NCBI RefSeq assembly: GCF_001428895.1
Contig: NZ_LMJA01000031.1
Coordinates: forward strand, 501,010-565,009
Direction: 5' to 3'
DNA from: Mycobacterium sp. Root265
GTDB lineage: Bacteria; Actinomycetota; Actinomycetes; Mycobacteriales; Mycobacteriaceae
DNA length: 64,000 nucleotides
Shown here: in pieces, positions 1 to 8,467 of the stretch
How positions within the stretch are numbered: position 1 is the first letter of the stretch
Layout: each line of letters opens with the position of its first letter
The notes under the pieces: model-generated
The model's database searches: none
What the model was told of the DNA's origin: nothing
What the model saw: the letters and a program-made list of their open reading frames with translations, nothing else
Position numbers and translations under genes: made by a program

Positions 1-633
1 CTCGGGGTCGATGCTGTCGTGCGTGTCGTGGTCGCGTTTCCAGTCCGCGACCAACGCATCGCGGTGTGACTGCAGGCCGGCCTCGAACTTCGCGGCCTCC
101 ACCTTGGGCAGGGTGATCCGCCACGTCGTGGAATCGTCGCCCTCGATGGTGGTGATCTTGCGCCTGGGTTCGGGTTTGGACTCGGGCTCAGGCCGGGGTT
201 CCTGCTTGACCGCGGTCCGCAGCTGGCTGACCGTGGCGACCTTCACCAACTCCGCGTAATGCTCATCGCAGCCCTCGCCACCGCCTTCAGCGATCACCCC
301 GATCTGATCCAAGGAGACCCGGCCTTCCCGCAAGCCCTGGGTGCAGCGGGGAAGTTCGTCGATGCGATGTGCGACGGCGACCATGGCTTCGGCCCGGCGC
401 GGGCTGACCCCGGCCTTCCACGCCACCAGCGCTTCGATCGATCGGCATCCGGTGGCCCCCCACAAGGAGTTGCCGTCATCCGTGCCTCTGCCGTCGATCT
501 CGGCAACGATCTCCACCAACCGGCCATCGATCGCATTGCGCTGCCCGGTCAACTCCGCCATCTCATCGAACAACACCTCGATACGCCGCACCGGAGGCAC
601 GTGTTCGGCGTAAACGTTTGCGGGAGGCGACAT
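1..633 (-). CDS. DUF222 / 13E12-repeat family protein (C-terminus cut by window edge)
   Basis: The reading frame is open from an ATG at 633 to the left edge of the window (211 codons) without a stop. The N-terminal part resembles the DUF222 domain of the mycobacterial 13E12 repeat family: an early FDEMAELTGQRNAIDGRLVE helix, a central LWGATGCRSIEALVAWKAG stretch and a later segment with SPRRAEAMVAVA. Family members usually carry a C-terminal HNH nuclease domain, which would lie outside this window, so its presence cannot be judged. These genes are multicopy in mycobacteria and are suspected to be mobile or repeat-like; their cellular role is not established. Confidence 0.75.
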   Translation of the reverse strand, partial: MSPPANVYAEHVPPVRRIEVLFDEMAELTGQRNAIDGRLVEIVAEIDGRGTDDGNSLWGATGCRSIEALVAWKAGVSPRRAEAMVAVAHRIDELPRCTQGLREGRVSLDQIGVIAEGGGEGCDEHYAELVKVATVSQLRTAVKQEPRPEPESKPEPRRKITTIEGDDSTTWRITLPKVEAAKFEAGLQSHRDALVADWKRDHDTHDSIDPE

Positions 634-672
634 ATCACGATTATCGCAGAGGGGTACGACAACAAACTCTGG

Positions 673-1692
673 TCACATCCGGCTGACATCGACCACCGCG
701 GCGGTGAAGTCGGCGGGCGCCTCCTGAGGCACATTGTGCCCGATGCCGTCGAGGACCCGGTGCTCGTACGGCCCGGTGTACTGCTTGCGGTAACCGGTGC
801 CGTCCTTGGCCGGGCCGTCGAAATCGCTGCTGACGGTGATGGTGGGCGCGGCGATGGTGGGGCGGCCGGCGAGCCGCTGTTCGTCGGCGTCGTAGCGGGC
901 TTCACCCGGCGCCAGGCTCTGCCGCCACCGGTAGTTGTGCACGACGATCTCGGCGTGGTCGGGGTTGTCGAAGGACGCGGCGCTCAGGTCGTAGGTGGAG
1001 TCCGCGAACTGCCACAGCGGTGAGGCGTTCTGCCAGATGAGCCGGTTGAAGTCCTTGGTGTTGCGCCGGTAGCCGAGTTCACCTCGCGGAGTGGCGAAGT
1101 AGTACTGGTACCACCAGCCGTACTCGGCCTGCGGCGACAACGGTTCCAGGTTCGCCGCGAGGTTGACGACGATGTAGCCACTGACCGCCACCAGCCCGCT
1201 CACGCGTTGCGGCCACAGTGCGGCAACCACATTGGCTGTCCGGCCACCCCAGTCATACCCGCCGAGGATGGCGCTGGGGATGTTCAGTGCGTCCATCAGA
1301 TCGATCACATCGTGGCCGATCGCCGCCTGTTGCCCGTTGCGGACGGTGCCACCGGACAGGAACCGGGTGGATCCGAACCCGCGGGTGAACGGCACGATCA
1401 CCCGAAAGCCCTGGGCCGCAAGGTCAGCGGTGACATCGGCGTAACTGTGGATGTCATAGGGCCAGCCGTGCAGCAGGATGACCGGCCGCCCGCCCGCCGG
1501 GCCGGCCTCGACATAGCCGACGTCGAGCAGGCCGGCCTTGATCTGCTTCACCGGGCCGAGGGTGTGCGCAGGCGCGGGAGGTGCCGGCGCGGGTGCTCCG
1601 GTGGCCTGCGGCGCGGTCGTGCACGCCGCGAGTGTCAACGCACCCGCCGCCGCGGTGGTGATGCGGGCGAAATTCCGTCTGCTGATATCCAC
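673..1692 (-). CDS. Tat-exported lipoprotein alpha/beta hydrolase, epoxide hydrolase-like
   Basis: Alpha/beta-hydrolase of about 339 residues. The GTG start at 1692 is chosen because it places a twin-arginine motif (SRRNF) directly at the N-terminus, followed by a hydrophobic stretch and a lipobox (LTLAAC); export by Tat and lipid anchoring are inferred. The catalytic core shows the oxyanion HGWP motif, the nucleophile elbow GGYDWGG with Asp as nucleophile, as in epoxide hydrolases and haloalkane dehalogenases rather than Ser esterases, and a C-terminal GIGHNVPQE holding the catalytic His. The gene is divergent from a LysR regulator with 83 bp between the starts, the usual arrangement for LysR control of a target. 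The substrate is unknown. Confidence 0.8.
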   Translation of the reverse strand: MDISRRNFARITTAAAGALTLAACTTAPQATGAPAPAPPAPAHTLGPVKQIKAGLLDVGYVEAGPAGGRPVILLHGWPYDIHSYADVTADLAAQGFRVIVPFTRGFGSTRFLSGGTVRNGQQAAIGHDVIDLMDALNIPSAILGGYDWGGRTANVVAALWPQRVSGLVAVSGYIVVNLAANLEPLSPQAEYGWWYQYYFATPRGELGYRRNTKDFNRLIWQNASPLWQFADSTYDLSAASFDNPDHAEIVVHNYRWRQSLAPGEARYDADEQRLAGRPTIAAPTITVSSDFDGPAKDGTGYRKQYTGPYEHRVLDGIGHNVPQEAPADFTAAVVDVSRM

Positions 1693-1775
1693 CCGCTCAT
1701 CACACCCCCTGAGACCGATCAAGTCCAACGATTGCTTTCGATACGTGTCATCACTGCTGTCGATAGGCTGACGAG

Positions 1776-2702
1776 ATGGAGTTACGCCAGCTCGAGCACT
1801 TCGTCGCGGTGGCCGCCGAGATGAGCTTCTCCCGCGCCGCGACCCGCGCCCACGTCGTGCAGTCCGCACTGTCGGCCTCGGTGGCCAAGCTCGAGCGCGA
1901 ACTCGATGTGCAGCTGTTCGACCGGTCCCGCCAGCAGATCAGCCTGACCGCTGCCGGCGAACGGTTCCGCAGTCACGCCCTGGAGGTACTGAACACGGCC
2001 AGGTCCGCCGCGGAGTCGGTGCAGGAGTTCCGCGGAACCCTCTCGGGTACCGTCGAATTCGGTTCGCTGATCGCTTTCGGTCCGCTGGATGTCGCGGCCG
2101 CTCTCGGGCAGTTCCATCGCGACCATCCGCATGTCCGACTCCGACTGCACCTGAGCCAGAGTGGCGCGTCGGCCTACTTGTCTGCGCTCACCGAGGGCTC
2201 ACTGGACCTGGCACTGGTGTCGGTACCGGAGCGCTTTCCACCGAGTCTGAACATGCGCCTGCTGTTCGAGGAGCCGATGGTCTACGTCTGCCGCCGGGCG
2301 GAGGCGCAGATCGCGGGCGGTGCGATCGATCTCGCGGATCTTGCGGATGCCGAGCTGGTCGGCTTCCCGCCGAACTTCGGCCTGCGGCGCCTGATGGACG
2401 ACGCGTTCCACTCCGCCGGTGTGCAATCGCGCACCCCGTACGAGGTGCCCGCCGGGTTCGCGGCGATCGCCGAGCTGGTCCGCAACGGCCTGGGCACCAC
2501 CTTCATGCCGGCATCGGAGGCCGACCGGTTCCCCGATCTGCAGACACATCCGTTGGCGCAACAGGTCACCTGGCAGGTGTATCTGGCCTCACCGCCGGCG
2601 GCGCGGATGACGCCTGCGGGCACCCGGCTGGCAGACACCCTGATGGCGGCCGCCGCCGCGGCTACCCCAGCGCCACGCCGAGCTCCTGCGCGAAGACCTT
2701 GA
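1776..2702 (+). CDS. LysR-family transcriptional regulator
   Basis: 308 residues, normal for the family. The N-terminal winged helix-turn-helix (MELRQLEHFVAVAAEMSFSR, then AATRAHVVQSALSASV) is canonical, followed by the linker helix and a periplasmic-binding-like co-inducer domain. The C-terminal end is Ala/Pro/Arg rich. It diverges from the epoxide hydrolase-like gene, which is its probable target together with itself. The 3' end overlaps the convergent Rieske oxygenase gene by 41 bp. Confidence 0.9.
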   Translation: MELRQLEHFVAVAAEMSFSRAATRAHVVQSALSASVAKLERELDVQLFDRSRQQISLTAAGERFRSHALEVLNTARSAAESVQEFRGTLSGTVEFGSLIAFGPLDVAAALGQFHRDHPHVRLRLHLSQSGASAYLSALTEGSLDLALVSVPERFPPSLNMRLLFEEPMVYVCRRAEAQIAGGAIDLADLADAELVGFPPNFGLRRLMDDAFHSAGVQSRTPYEVPAGFAAIAELVRNGLGTTFMPASEADRFPDLQTHPLAQQVTWQVYLASPPAARMTPAGTRLADTLMAAAAAATPAPRRAPARRP

Positions 2703-3864
2703 TCATGTGCTGCACTCCGATTTCGTTGCGACCGATGATCATATGGTCATGCTGACCGTGCCGGACGCCCTGTCCGCACTGCGGCAGCATCGCGAAATCC
2801 TCATCGCGCACCGCAGCGTGCACACCCTCGTAGACGGTGTCGTAGAGCGCGCGCATATCGTCATCGGTCGCCGGAATGCGCCCCATCCAGCTGTGCCGGA
2901 CGGTGCAGCGGGTCGGGTCCCCCTCGGGCAGCATGTCGATGATCTCCACGCCGACAGGACTGTTGGCGAGGATGAGATTGGGATACACCCAGTAGATGAC
3001 GCCCATGTTGGCCGATGGATCGAAGGTCGCGGACGGGTCACCCCCTGTCTCACCCGTCGCCCCGGGGGCGAGGTTCTTGATCCAGGTGAACGGGAATCCG
3101 ATGCGGTGGTGCTTGCCGAACTCATCGTAGACACCCGTGTTGGGCAGGGTGTTCTGCCCGATCAGACTCTCGCCGTGCACGAACGGGAAGTGGTAGCCCT
3201 CGGCGAACGCCTCCAGCGCCCCCTTCCAGGACACCTCTGACGAGAATTCGCGTTCGGTGTGATAGCCGTAGGAGCGGTAGTCCCACAGTGCGAGTTCATC
3301 TTTCAGTGGCCCCAGATGGGAATCCAGATCGATGCCGGCGTCCGCGGTGAGCACCGCCCAGATGAATCCGTAGCGTTCCTCCGACGGCAGTTCGACCAGG
3401 CCGTAGTCCTTGACGTCCATCGAGTCGAAGCCCGCCTTGCCGGGCACCATGAAGAGTTCTCCGGTGTTCTTGTATGTCCACGCGTGGTACGGACACACGA
3501 ATCTGGCGGCGTTGCCGGCACCGCAGGCCGGCATGGCACCCCGGTGGCGGCAGTAGTTCAGCAGGACGTGGCTCTTGCCGGTGCGGTCCCGGGTGACCAA
3601 CAACGAATCGCCGAGGACGGTGCGCACCACATAGTCGTTGCGCCCGGGGATCTGCGCCGACGGCACGATGGCCAGCGGCACCCTGCGCAGGATCTGGGAT
3701 TCCTCGATTTCGGTGATCTTCGGATCGCGGTAATAGTGCAGCGGCACTTTCAGTTCGCGGTCGGCCATATCGGTGGTACCGGCGAGGGCATGGCGCAGCG
3801 CGCGGCGGGTCAGCTCTTCGTCGGTGCTCTTCGGTGGGCTGGGGATCATATCCAGACCATACAT
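2662..3864 (-). CDS. Rieske non-heme iron oxygenase, large (alpha) subunit
   Basis: About 400 residues. The Rieske [2Fe-2S] site is visible as CRHRG followed by CPYHAW, and the catalytic domain carries the mononuclear iron ligands in AEGYHFPFVHG, with a later EDFAMLPQCGQG segment typical of ring-hydroxylating and related oxygenases. No small subunit, ferredoxin or reductase gene is adjacent, so it must borrow electron transfer partners or be a homomeric enzyme. A second ATG at 3849 (MIPSPPK) is a credible alternative start, because an imperfect inverted repeat overlaps the first ATG. Divergent from a TetR regulator. The substrate cannot be deduced from sequence. Confidence 0.85.
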   Translation of the reverse strand: MYGLDMIPSPPKSTDEELTRRALRHALAGTTDMADRELKVPLHYYRDPKITEIEESQILRRVPLAIVPSAQIPGRNDYVVRTVLGDSLLVTRDRTGKSHVLLNYCRHRGAMPACGAGNAARFVCPYHAWTYKNTGELFMVPGKAGFDSMDVKDYGLVELPSEERYGFIWAVLTADAGIDLDSHLGPLKDELALWDYRSYGYHTEREFSSEVSWKGALEAFAEGYHFPFVHGESLIGQNTLPNTGVYDEFGKHHRIGFPFTWIKNLAPGATGETGGDPSATFDPSANMGVIYWVYPNLILANSPVGVEIIDMLPEGDPTRCTVRHSWMGRIPATDDDMRALYDTVYEGVHAAVRDEDFAMLPQCGQGVRHGQHDHMIIGRNEIGVQHMIKVFAQELGVALG

Positions 3865-3880
3865 TTACTGTTGATTGTAT
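3859..3880. promoter_or_regulatory. Imperfect inverted repeat between Rieske oxygenase and TetR genes
   Basis: An AT-rich 22-bp segment has ATACA at one end and TGTAT at the other, with additional symmetric positions inside. It stands out in a GC-rich background, lies in the short divergent region and overlaps the upstream candidate start codon of the Rieske gene. It is a plausible operator for the adjacent TetR protein. Confidence 0.4.
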
Positions 3881-3918
3881 TGTCAAGCCTTCCGCGTAGA
3901 TCATGCGACGATCGACTC

Positions 3919-4530
3919 ATGCGCAGGCATGGCTGGTCGGGTGACATCCCGGTCGACGACGACGACGCGGTGAACCGGATCATCGCGACCACCCGCACGG
4001 CGATCGACACCCACGGCACGGTGAGCGTGTCCGAGGTGGCACAGACCCTCGGGGTCACCCGGCAGACCGTCTACCGCTACTTCCCCACCCAGGAGGCCCT
4101 GCTCGCCGCTACTGCCGTGTCCTCGGTGGCGGCGTTTCTCGATCGACTGGCCGATCAGCTGGGTTCGATCACCGACCCGACGGAGGCGGTGATCGAAGGC
4201 CTGGCCTACACGTTCGAGCAACTTCCGCACGACAGGTACCTGAGCCTGGTCCTACAACCCGGCAAGGCCAGCGCCTTCACCGCAGGGGTGACCTCGGATG
4301 TGGCGATCGGCTTCGGCCGGTCGATCCTGGAACGCTTCGATGTCGATTGGGCGGCAGCGGGTTTCGCCGGGGACAAACTCGACGAGCTGGTCGAGTTCAT
4401 GCTGCGGACCCTGCAGTCGTTCATCCTGGATCCGGGCCGGCCGGCACGCACCGGCCGTGACCTGCGGACGTTTTTGAATTCCTGGATCGCCCCCGCGGTC
4501 CGTGCCCACGCGATCGACCGCGCATGGTGA
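3919..4530 (+). CDS. TetR-family transcriptional regulator
   Basis: 203 residues. The start at 3919 (MRRHGW) is chosen because it follows the divergent promoter and gives a normal length. The N-terminal helix-turn-helix reads VSVSEVAQTLGVTRQTVYRYF, a textbook TetR recognition helix; the rest is the variable ligand-binding domain. It diverges from the Rieske oxygenase, its most likely target. The last 7 bases overlap the start of the LacI-family gene, so the two regulators are probably cotranscribed, although they appear to serve different pathways. Confidence 0.85.
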   Translation: MRRHGWSGDIPVDDDDAVNRIIATTRTAIDTHGTVSVSEVAQTLGVTRQTVYRYFPTQEALLAATAVSSVAAFLDRLADQLGSITDPTEAVIEGLAYTFEQLPHDRYLSLVLQPGKASAFTAGVTSDVAIGFGRSILERFDVDWAAAGFAGDKLDELVEFMLRTLQSFILDPGRPARTGRDLRTFLNSWIAPAVRAHAIDRAW

Positions 4531-5525
4531 GCATCCGGGAGGTCGCCGCGGCGGCGGCCGTGTCCGTCGGCACGGTGTCCAACGTGCTCAATTCGCCCGA
4601 CAAGGTGTCCCCGTCCACCGTGGCCCGGGTGCAGGCCGCCATCGACGAACTCGGGTTCGTCCGCAACGACGCCGCCCGCCAGCTCAAGGCGGGCCGCTCC
4701 CGCAGCGTCGGCCTGGTCGTACTGGACGTGGGCAACCCGTTCTTCACCGATATCGCCCGCGGTGCCGGGGCCAGGGCGCTGGAACACAATCTGACCCTGC
4801 TGCTGGGCACCTCCGATGACGACCCGCAGCGCGAACGCTCCTATGTGGACGCCTTCGACGAGCAGCGGGTGTTCGGGCTGCTGGTATCCCCGGTCGGCGA
4901 TGACTTCGACCGCCTCGAGGTGCTGCGCCGGCGCGGCACTCCCGTCGTGTTGGTCGACCGCGACGGGTCCGGAACGGAATTCGATTCGGTCGCGGTCGAC
5001 GACGTGGCCGGCGGCACGCTGGCCGTGGAGCACCTGACGGGGATCGGACGACGCCGGATCGCCTTCGTCGGCGGCCCACCCGAGCTGCGCCAGGTCCGCG
5101 ACCGTCTGCAGGGCGCCCGCAACGCCTTGCAACGGGTACCGGATGCCGAACTGGAGGTCATCACGACACCGGCGCTGACAGTGCTGGCCGGCCGCGCCGT
5201 CGGCGAGCAGATCCGCGACCGTCCCGCACCGCACCGGCCCGATGGCATCTTCTGCGCCAACGATCTGGTGGCCATCGGTGTGCTGCAGGCATTGGCCCTG
5301 ATGGGCGATGTGACGGTGCCCGGGCACATCGCGCTGGTGGGTTACGACGATATCGAGTTCGCCCGTTCCGCGGTCGTCCCGTTGACCTCGGTGCGCCAGC
5401 CCAGCATCGAAATCGGCAGCACCGCAATCGATCTACTGATCAAGGCGACCGAGAATGCAGGCCGCCATCCCCGTCACGTGCTGTTCCAGCCCGAGCTGGT
5501 GACCCGGCTCTCGACAAGGGCCTGA
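4524..5525 (+). CDS. LacI-family regulator, probable repressor of the rhamnose operon
   Basis: 333 residues. The N-terminal LacI helix-turn-helix (SIREVAAAAAVSVGTVSNVLN) and hinge (AARQLKAGRSRSVGLVV) precede a sugar-binding periplasmic-like domain with typical GNPFFTDIA, VDRDG and GYDDIEFA segments. It lies directly upstream of the L-rhamnose genes in the same direction, and a perfect 16-bp palindrome of the LacI-operator type sits between this gene and the first catabolic gene. Repression relieved by rhamnose or a pathway intermediate is the natural inference; the inducer is not visible from sequence. Confidence 0.88.
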   Translation: MVSIREVAAAAAVSVGTVSNVLNSPDKVSPSTVARVQAAIDELGFVRNDAARQLKAGRSRSVGLVVLDVGNPFFTDIARGAGARALEHNLTLLLGTSDDDPQRERSYVDAFDEQRVFGLLVSPVGDDFDRLEVLRRRGTPVVLVDRDGSGTEFDSVAVDDVAGGTLAVEHLTGIGRRRIAFVGGPPELRQVRDRLQGARNALQRVPDAELEVITTPALTVLAGRAVGEQIRDRPAPHRPDGIFCANDLVAIGVLQALALMGDVTVPGHIALVGYDDIEFARSAVVPLTSVRQPSIEIGSTAIDLLIKATENAGRHPRHVLFQPELVTRLSTRA

Positions 5526-5599
5526 ACTGGACCTGAACGGCGGCGCACGAGGGCGCTTGACGTGTCGGCGGTCACGTCCTATTGTTGCCCCAATCACAA

Positions 5600-5615
5600 A
5601 TTGAAACGTTTCAAT
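5600..5615. promoter_or_regulatory. LacI-type operator of the rhamnose operon
   Basis: ATTGAAACGTTTCAAT is a perfect 16-bp palindrome with the central CG typical of LacI-family operators. It lies 75 bp after the LacI gene and 13 bp before the start codon of the mutarotase gene, immediately upstream of its GGGAG ribosome binding site, where bound repressor would block transcription of the operon. Confidence 0.85.
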
Positions 5616-5628
5616 CAGGGAGTGGCGA

Positions 5629-5955
5629 ATGGACGACATCCGACGCGTGTGCTTTGTGATGCACCTGAAGCCCGACCGCGTCGACGACTATCTCGAGGCG
5701 CACACCGAGGTCTGGCCCGAGATGCTCGACGCACTGCGTACCGCCGGCTGGCACAACTACTCGTTGTTCCTGCGCCCCGACGAGGGCATGGTGGTGGGTT
5801 ACCTGGAGACCGATGATTTCGCCCGCGCCACCGCCGAGATGAGCCGGACCGCGATCAACGACAAGTGGCAGGAGCAGATGGCTCAGTACTTCCGCACCGA
5901 GGCCCACCCCGACAGCAGCCTCGAGCTGCTCACCGAATACTTCCACCTCGCTTGA
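5629..5955 (+). CDS. rhaM: L-rhamnose mutarotase
   Basis: 108 residues, close to the usual length of this family. It interconverts the alpha and beta anomers of L-rhamnose. The sequence follows the family pattern: an N-terminal FVMHLKPDRVDDY strand and helix, a conserved EAHTEVWPEM segment whose His25 aligns with the catalytic His of E. coli RhaM, WHNYSLFL in the middle, and a C-terminal aromatic tail (TEYFHLA). A GGGAG ribosome binding site precedes the ATG. It is the first gene of the catabolic operon, directly after the LacI-type operator. Confidence 0.93.
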   Translation: MDDIRRVCFVMHLKPDRVDDYLEAHTEVWPEMLDALRTAGWHNYSLFLRPDEGMVVGYLETDDFARATAEMSRTAINDKWQEQMAQYFRTEAHPDSSLELLTEYFHLA

Positions 5956-5988
5956 TCACCCCCACCTCTGCACACACCTAGGACACCC

Positions 5989-7305
5989 ATGAAAATCGGA
6001 GCGCGCTCCACCACTGGCTGGCGGGCGACAATCTCGGTCGCCATGTCGAACTACATCGAGGCCGGATCGATCATCGCGATCGCCACCAGCCTCGGGTTCT
6101 GGCAGGCCGAATTCGGCATCAGCAATTTCGCCGTCGGCCTGCTGGCCGCCCTGAGTGCCAACGCTTTCGGCGCGGCCATCGGCGCCGCGATCGGCGGGCC
6201 GCTGTGTGACCGCTTCGGGCGCAAGGCGATCTACACCTACGACCTGCTGGTGTACATGGCGGGCGTGCTGCTGGCCGCCTTCGCGATGAACTTCACCATG
6301 CTGCTGGCGGCCTTCATCATCACCGGTATCGCCGTCGGCGCCGGGGTGCCCGCCTCGTGGACCTATATCGCCGAGCAGGCGCCGTCGGGTGAGCGCGCCA
6401 AGCATGTGGGCACCGCCCAGCTCGCCTGGTCGGTCGGGCCGTTCATCGGCTTCGCGCTCGCCGCGGCGCTGGCGCCGCTGGAACTGCTCGGGTCGCGCAT
6501 CATCTTCGTGCACCTGTTCGTGGTCGCCGCCGTCGTCTGGTGGATCCGGCAGGGCCTGCAGGAGTCGCAGATCTGGAAAGAGGAAGCCGTCGACGAAAGC
6601 CGCGAGCTGCAGTCCTCGGTCGGCGCACGTGGTGTGCGCGGCCTGTTCTCCCGCAAGGTGAACATCACCGCCCTGCTGTTCCTCGGTGGCATCTACCTGT
6701 TCTGGAACACCGTGGCAGGCCAGGCAGGCATCTTCATGCCCCGCGTCTATGACACCGCCGGTCTGCACAGCCCCGTGCAGCAGAACCTGCTGCAGGTGCT
6801 GGTGTGGGGGTGCACGGTGGCGGCCACCTACTTCGGCTTCATGCGCTACGCCGACAGGGTCTCCCAGCGCGCCCTCTACATCTTCGGTGCCGCACTGGGC
6901 ATCGTCGGCTGGATCGTGCTGGTCGCCTTCACCGACAGCGGTATTTCCACGATGCTGATCTTCGCTGTGCTGTGGGGCATCTCGGCAGGCATCGGTTGCC
7001 AGGCCTTCTACAGCCTGTGGGCCAGCGAGCTGTTCGCCACCCCGTACCGGGCCAGCGCCCAGGGCATCATGTTCTTCGTGGTGCGCACCGCCACCGGTCT
7101 GCTCAGCTACTTCTTCCCCACCATGCTCGCTGCGACCGGCCTGACCACCGTGGGCATCCTGCTGGTCGGACTGCTCACCGTCGCCCTGATCATCGGCGCT
7201 GTCTGGGCGCCCCGCACGCAGGGTAAGTCGTTGCAGCAGATCGAATCCGAGCGCTACGGCGCACCGGTCAGCGCACCGGCACAAGCCCCCTACACCGCAG
7301 TCTGA
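5989..7305 (+). CDS. MFS transporter, probable L-rhamnose importer
   Basis: 438 residues with about twelve hydrophobic segments, a cytoplasmic membrane major facilitator. The loop between helices 2 and 3 carries the MFS signature (GGPLCDRFGRKAIY), and PASWTYIAEQAPSGERAKHVG resembles the post-helix-4 motif of sugar porters. It lies inside the rhamnose operon, 33 bp after the mutarotase gene and 11 bp before the isomerase gene, and no ABC or PTS transporter is present, so it is the likely rhamnose uptake system. Specificity is inferred from context only. Confidence 0.85.
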   Translation: MKIGARSTTGWRATISVAMSNYIEAGSIIAIATSLGFWQAEFGISNFAVGLLAALSANAFGAAIGAAIGGPLCDRFGRKAIYTYDLLVYMAGVLLAAFAMNFTMLLAAFIITGIAVGAGVPASWTYIAEQAPSGERAKHVGTAQLAWSVGPFIGFALAAALAPLELLGSRIIFVHLFVVAAVVWWIRQGLQESQIWKEEAVDESRELQSSVGARGVRGLFSRKVNITALLFLGGIYLFWNTVAGQAGIFMPRVYDTAGLHSPVQQNLLQVLVWGCTVAATYFGFMRYADRVSQRALYIFGAALGIVGWIVLVAFTDSGISTMLIFAVLWGISAGIGCQAFYSLWASELFATPYRASAQGIMFFVVRTATGLLSYFFPTMLAATGLTTVGILLVGLLTVALIIGAVWAPRTQGKSLQQIESERYGAPVSAPAQAPYTAV

Positions 7306-7316
7306 GGAATCCGCAG

Positions 7317-8465
7317 ATGAATACCGCACTGGACAATCTCGCCATCGAACTGCCCTCCTGGGCATTCGGGAACTCCGGCACCCGCTTCAAGGTGTTCGGC
7401 ACCCCCGGCACGCCGCGCACCATCGAGGAGAAGCTCGCCGACGCCGCCACCGTGCACCGGCTCACCGGGCTGGCACCGGCTGTCGCCCTGCATATTCCGT
7501 GGGACACCGTCGAGAACTACGCCGCTCTCGGGCGCTACGCGGAGGACCTCGGGGTTCGGCTGGGCACCATCAACTCCAACACCTTCCAGGACGACGCCTA
7601 CAAGTTCGGCAGCCTCACCCACACCGACAAGGCGGTGCGGCAGAAGGCCATCGACCATCACCTGGCCTGCATCGAGGTGATGAACGAAACCGGATCCCGC
7701 GATCTGAAGATCTGGCTGGCCGATGGCACCAACTACCCCGGGCAGGGCGACATCCGCGGCCGCCAGGACCGGCTGGCCGAATCGCTGGCTGCCATCTACC
7801 AGCACATCGGCGCCGAGCAGCGACTCGTGCTGGAGTACAAGTTCTTCGAACCCGCCATGTACGCCACCGATGTCCCGGACTGGGGCACGTCCTACGCACA
7901 CGTGACCGCGCTCGGCGCGCGGGCCAAGGTGTGCCTGGACACCGGACACCATGCGCCGGGTACGAACATCGAGTTCATCGTGGCTCAGCTGCTGCGGCTG
8001 GGAAAGCTCGGCTCCTTCGACTTCAACTCGCGCTTCTACGCCGACGATGACCTGATCGTGGGGGCGGCCGATCCGTTCCAGCTGTTCCGGATCATGTTCG
8101 AGGTGATCCGCGGGGGCGGTTTGGACAGCGGCTCCGACCTGGCCCTGATGCTCGATCAGTGTCACAATGTCGAGGAGAAGATCCCCGGCCAGATCCGCTC
8201 GGTGCTCAACGTCCAGGAGATGACGGCACGCGCAGGGTTGGTGGACACCGAGGCACTGACCACCGCGCAGGAATCTGGGGATGTGTTGGGCGCCAACGAG
8301 ATCTTCATGGACGCCTTCTACACCGACGTCCGTCCCATGCTCGCCGAACGCCGCGCCGCCCAGGGTCTCCCGGCCGACCCGATGGCCGCGTTCCGCGACA
8401 GCGGATACCAGGACACCATCAACGCCGCCCGCGTCGGCGGAACCCAATCCTCGTGGGGAGCATAG
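7317..8465 (+). CDS. rhaI: L-rhamnose isomerase (RhaI type)
   Basis: 382 residues. It converts L-rhamnose to L-rhamnulose. The sequence matches the TIM-barrel RhaI subtype known from Pseudomonas stutzeri and many Gram-positive bacteria rather than E. coli RhaA: LALHIPWD-like strand (ALHIPWDTVENY), INSNTFQD, a metal-binding Glu in VLEYKFFEP, CLDTGHHAPGTNIE and FDFNSRFYADDDL with further metal ligands. A GAGGA ribosome binding site lies just before the ATG. Only 2 bp separate it from the next gene, consistent with one transcript. Confidence 0.93.
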   Translation: MNTALDNLAIELPSWAFGNSGTRFKVFGTPGTPRTIEEKLADAATVHRLTGLAPAVALHIPWDTVENYAALGRYAEDLGVRLGTINSNTFQDDAYKFGSLTHTDKAVRQKAIDHHLACIEVMNETGSRDLKIWLADGTNYPGQGDIRGRQDRLAESLAAIYQHIGAEQRLVLEYKFFEPAMYATDVPDWGTSYAHVTALGARAKVCLDTGHHAPGTNIEFIVAQLLRLGKLGSFDFNSRFYADDDLIVGAADPFQLFRIMFEVIRGGGLDSGSDLALMLDQCHNVEEKIPGQIRSVLNVQEMTARAGLVDTEALTTAQESGDVLGANEIFMDAFYTDVRPMLAERRAAQGLPADPMAAFRDSGYQDTINAARVGGTQSSWGA

Positions 8466-8467
8466 GT

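Noticed and set aside
3259-3918. N-terminal extension of the TetR frame across the Rieske gene
   Set aside because: The helix-turn-helix region begins just after 3919 and a TetR protein of about 200 residues results; the upstream part is antisense to the Rieske gene.
5956-7365. A 469-residue open frame antisense to the rhamnose-operon MFS gene
   Set aside because: The translation is dominated by Gly, Asp, His, Gln and Arg with no fold, typical of antisense shadows in high-GC DNA, while the plus strand encodes a clear transporter.
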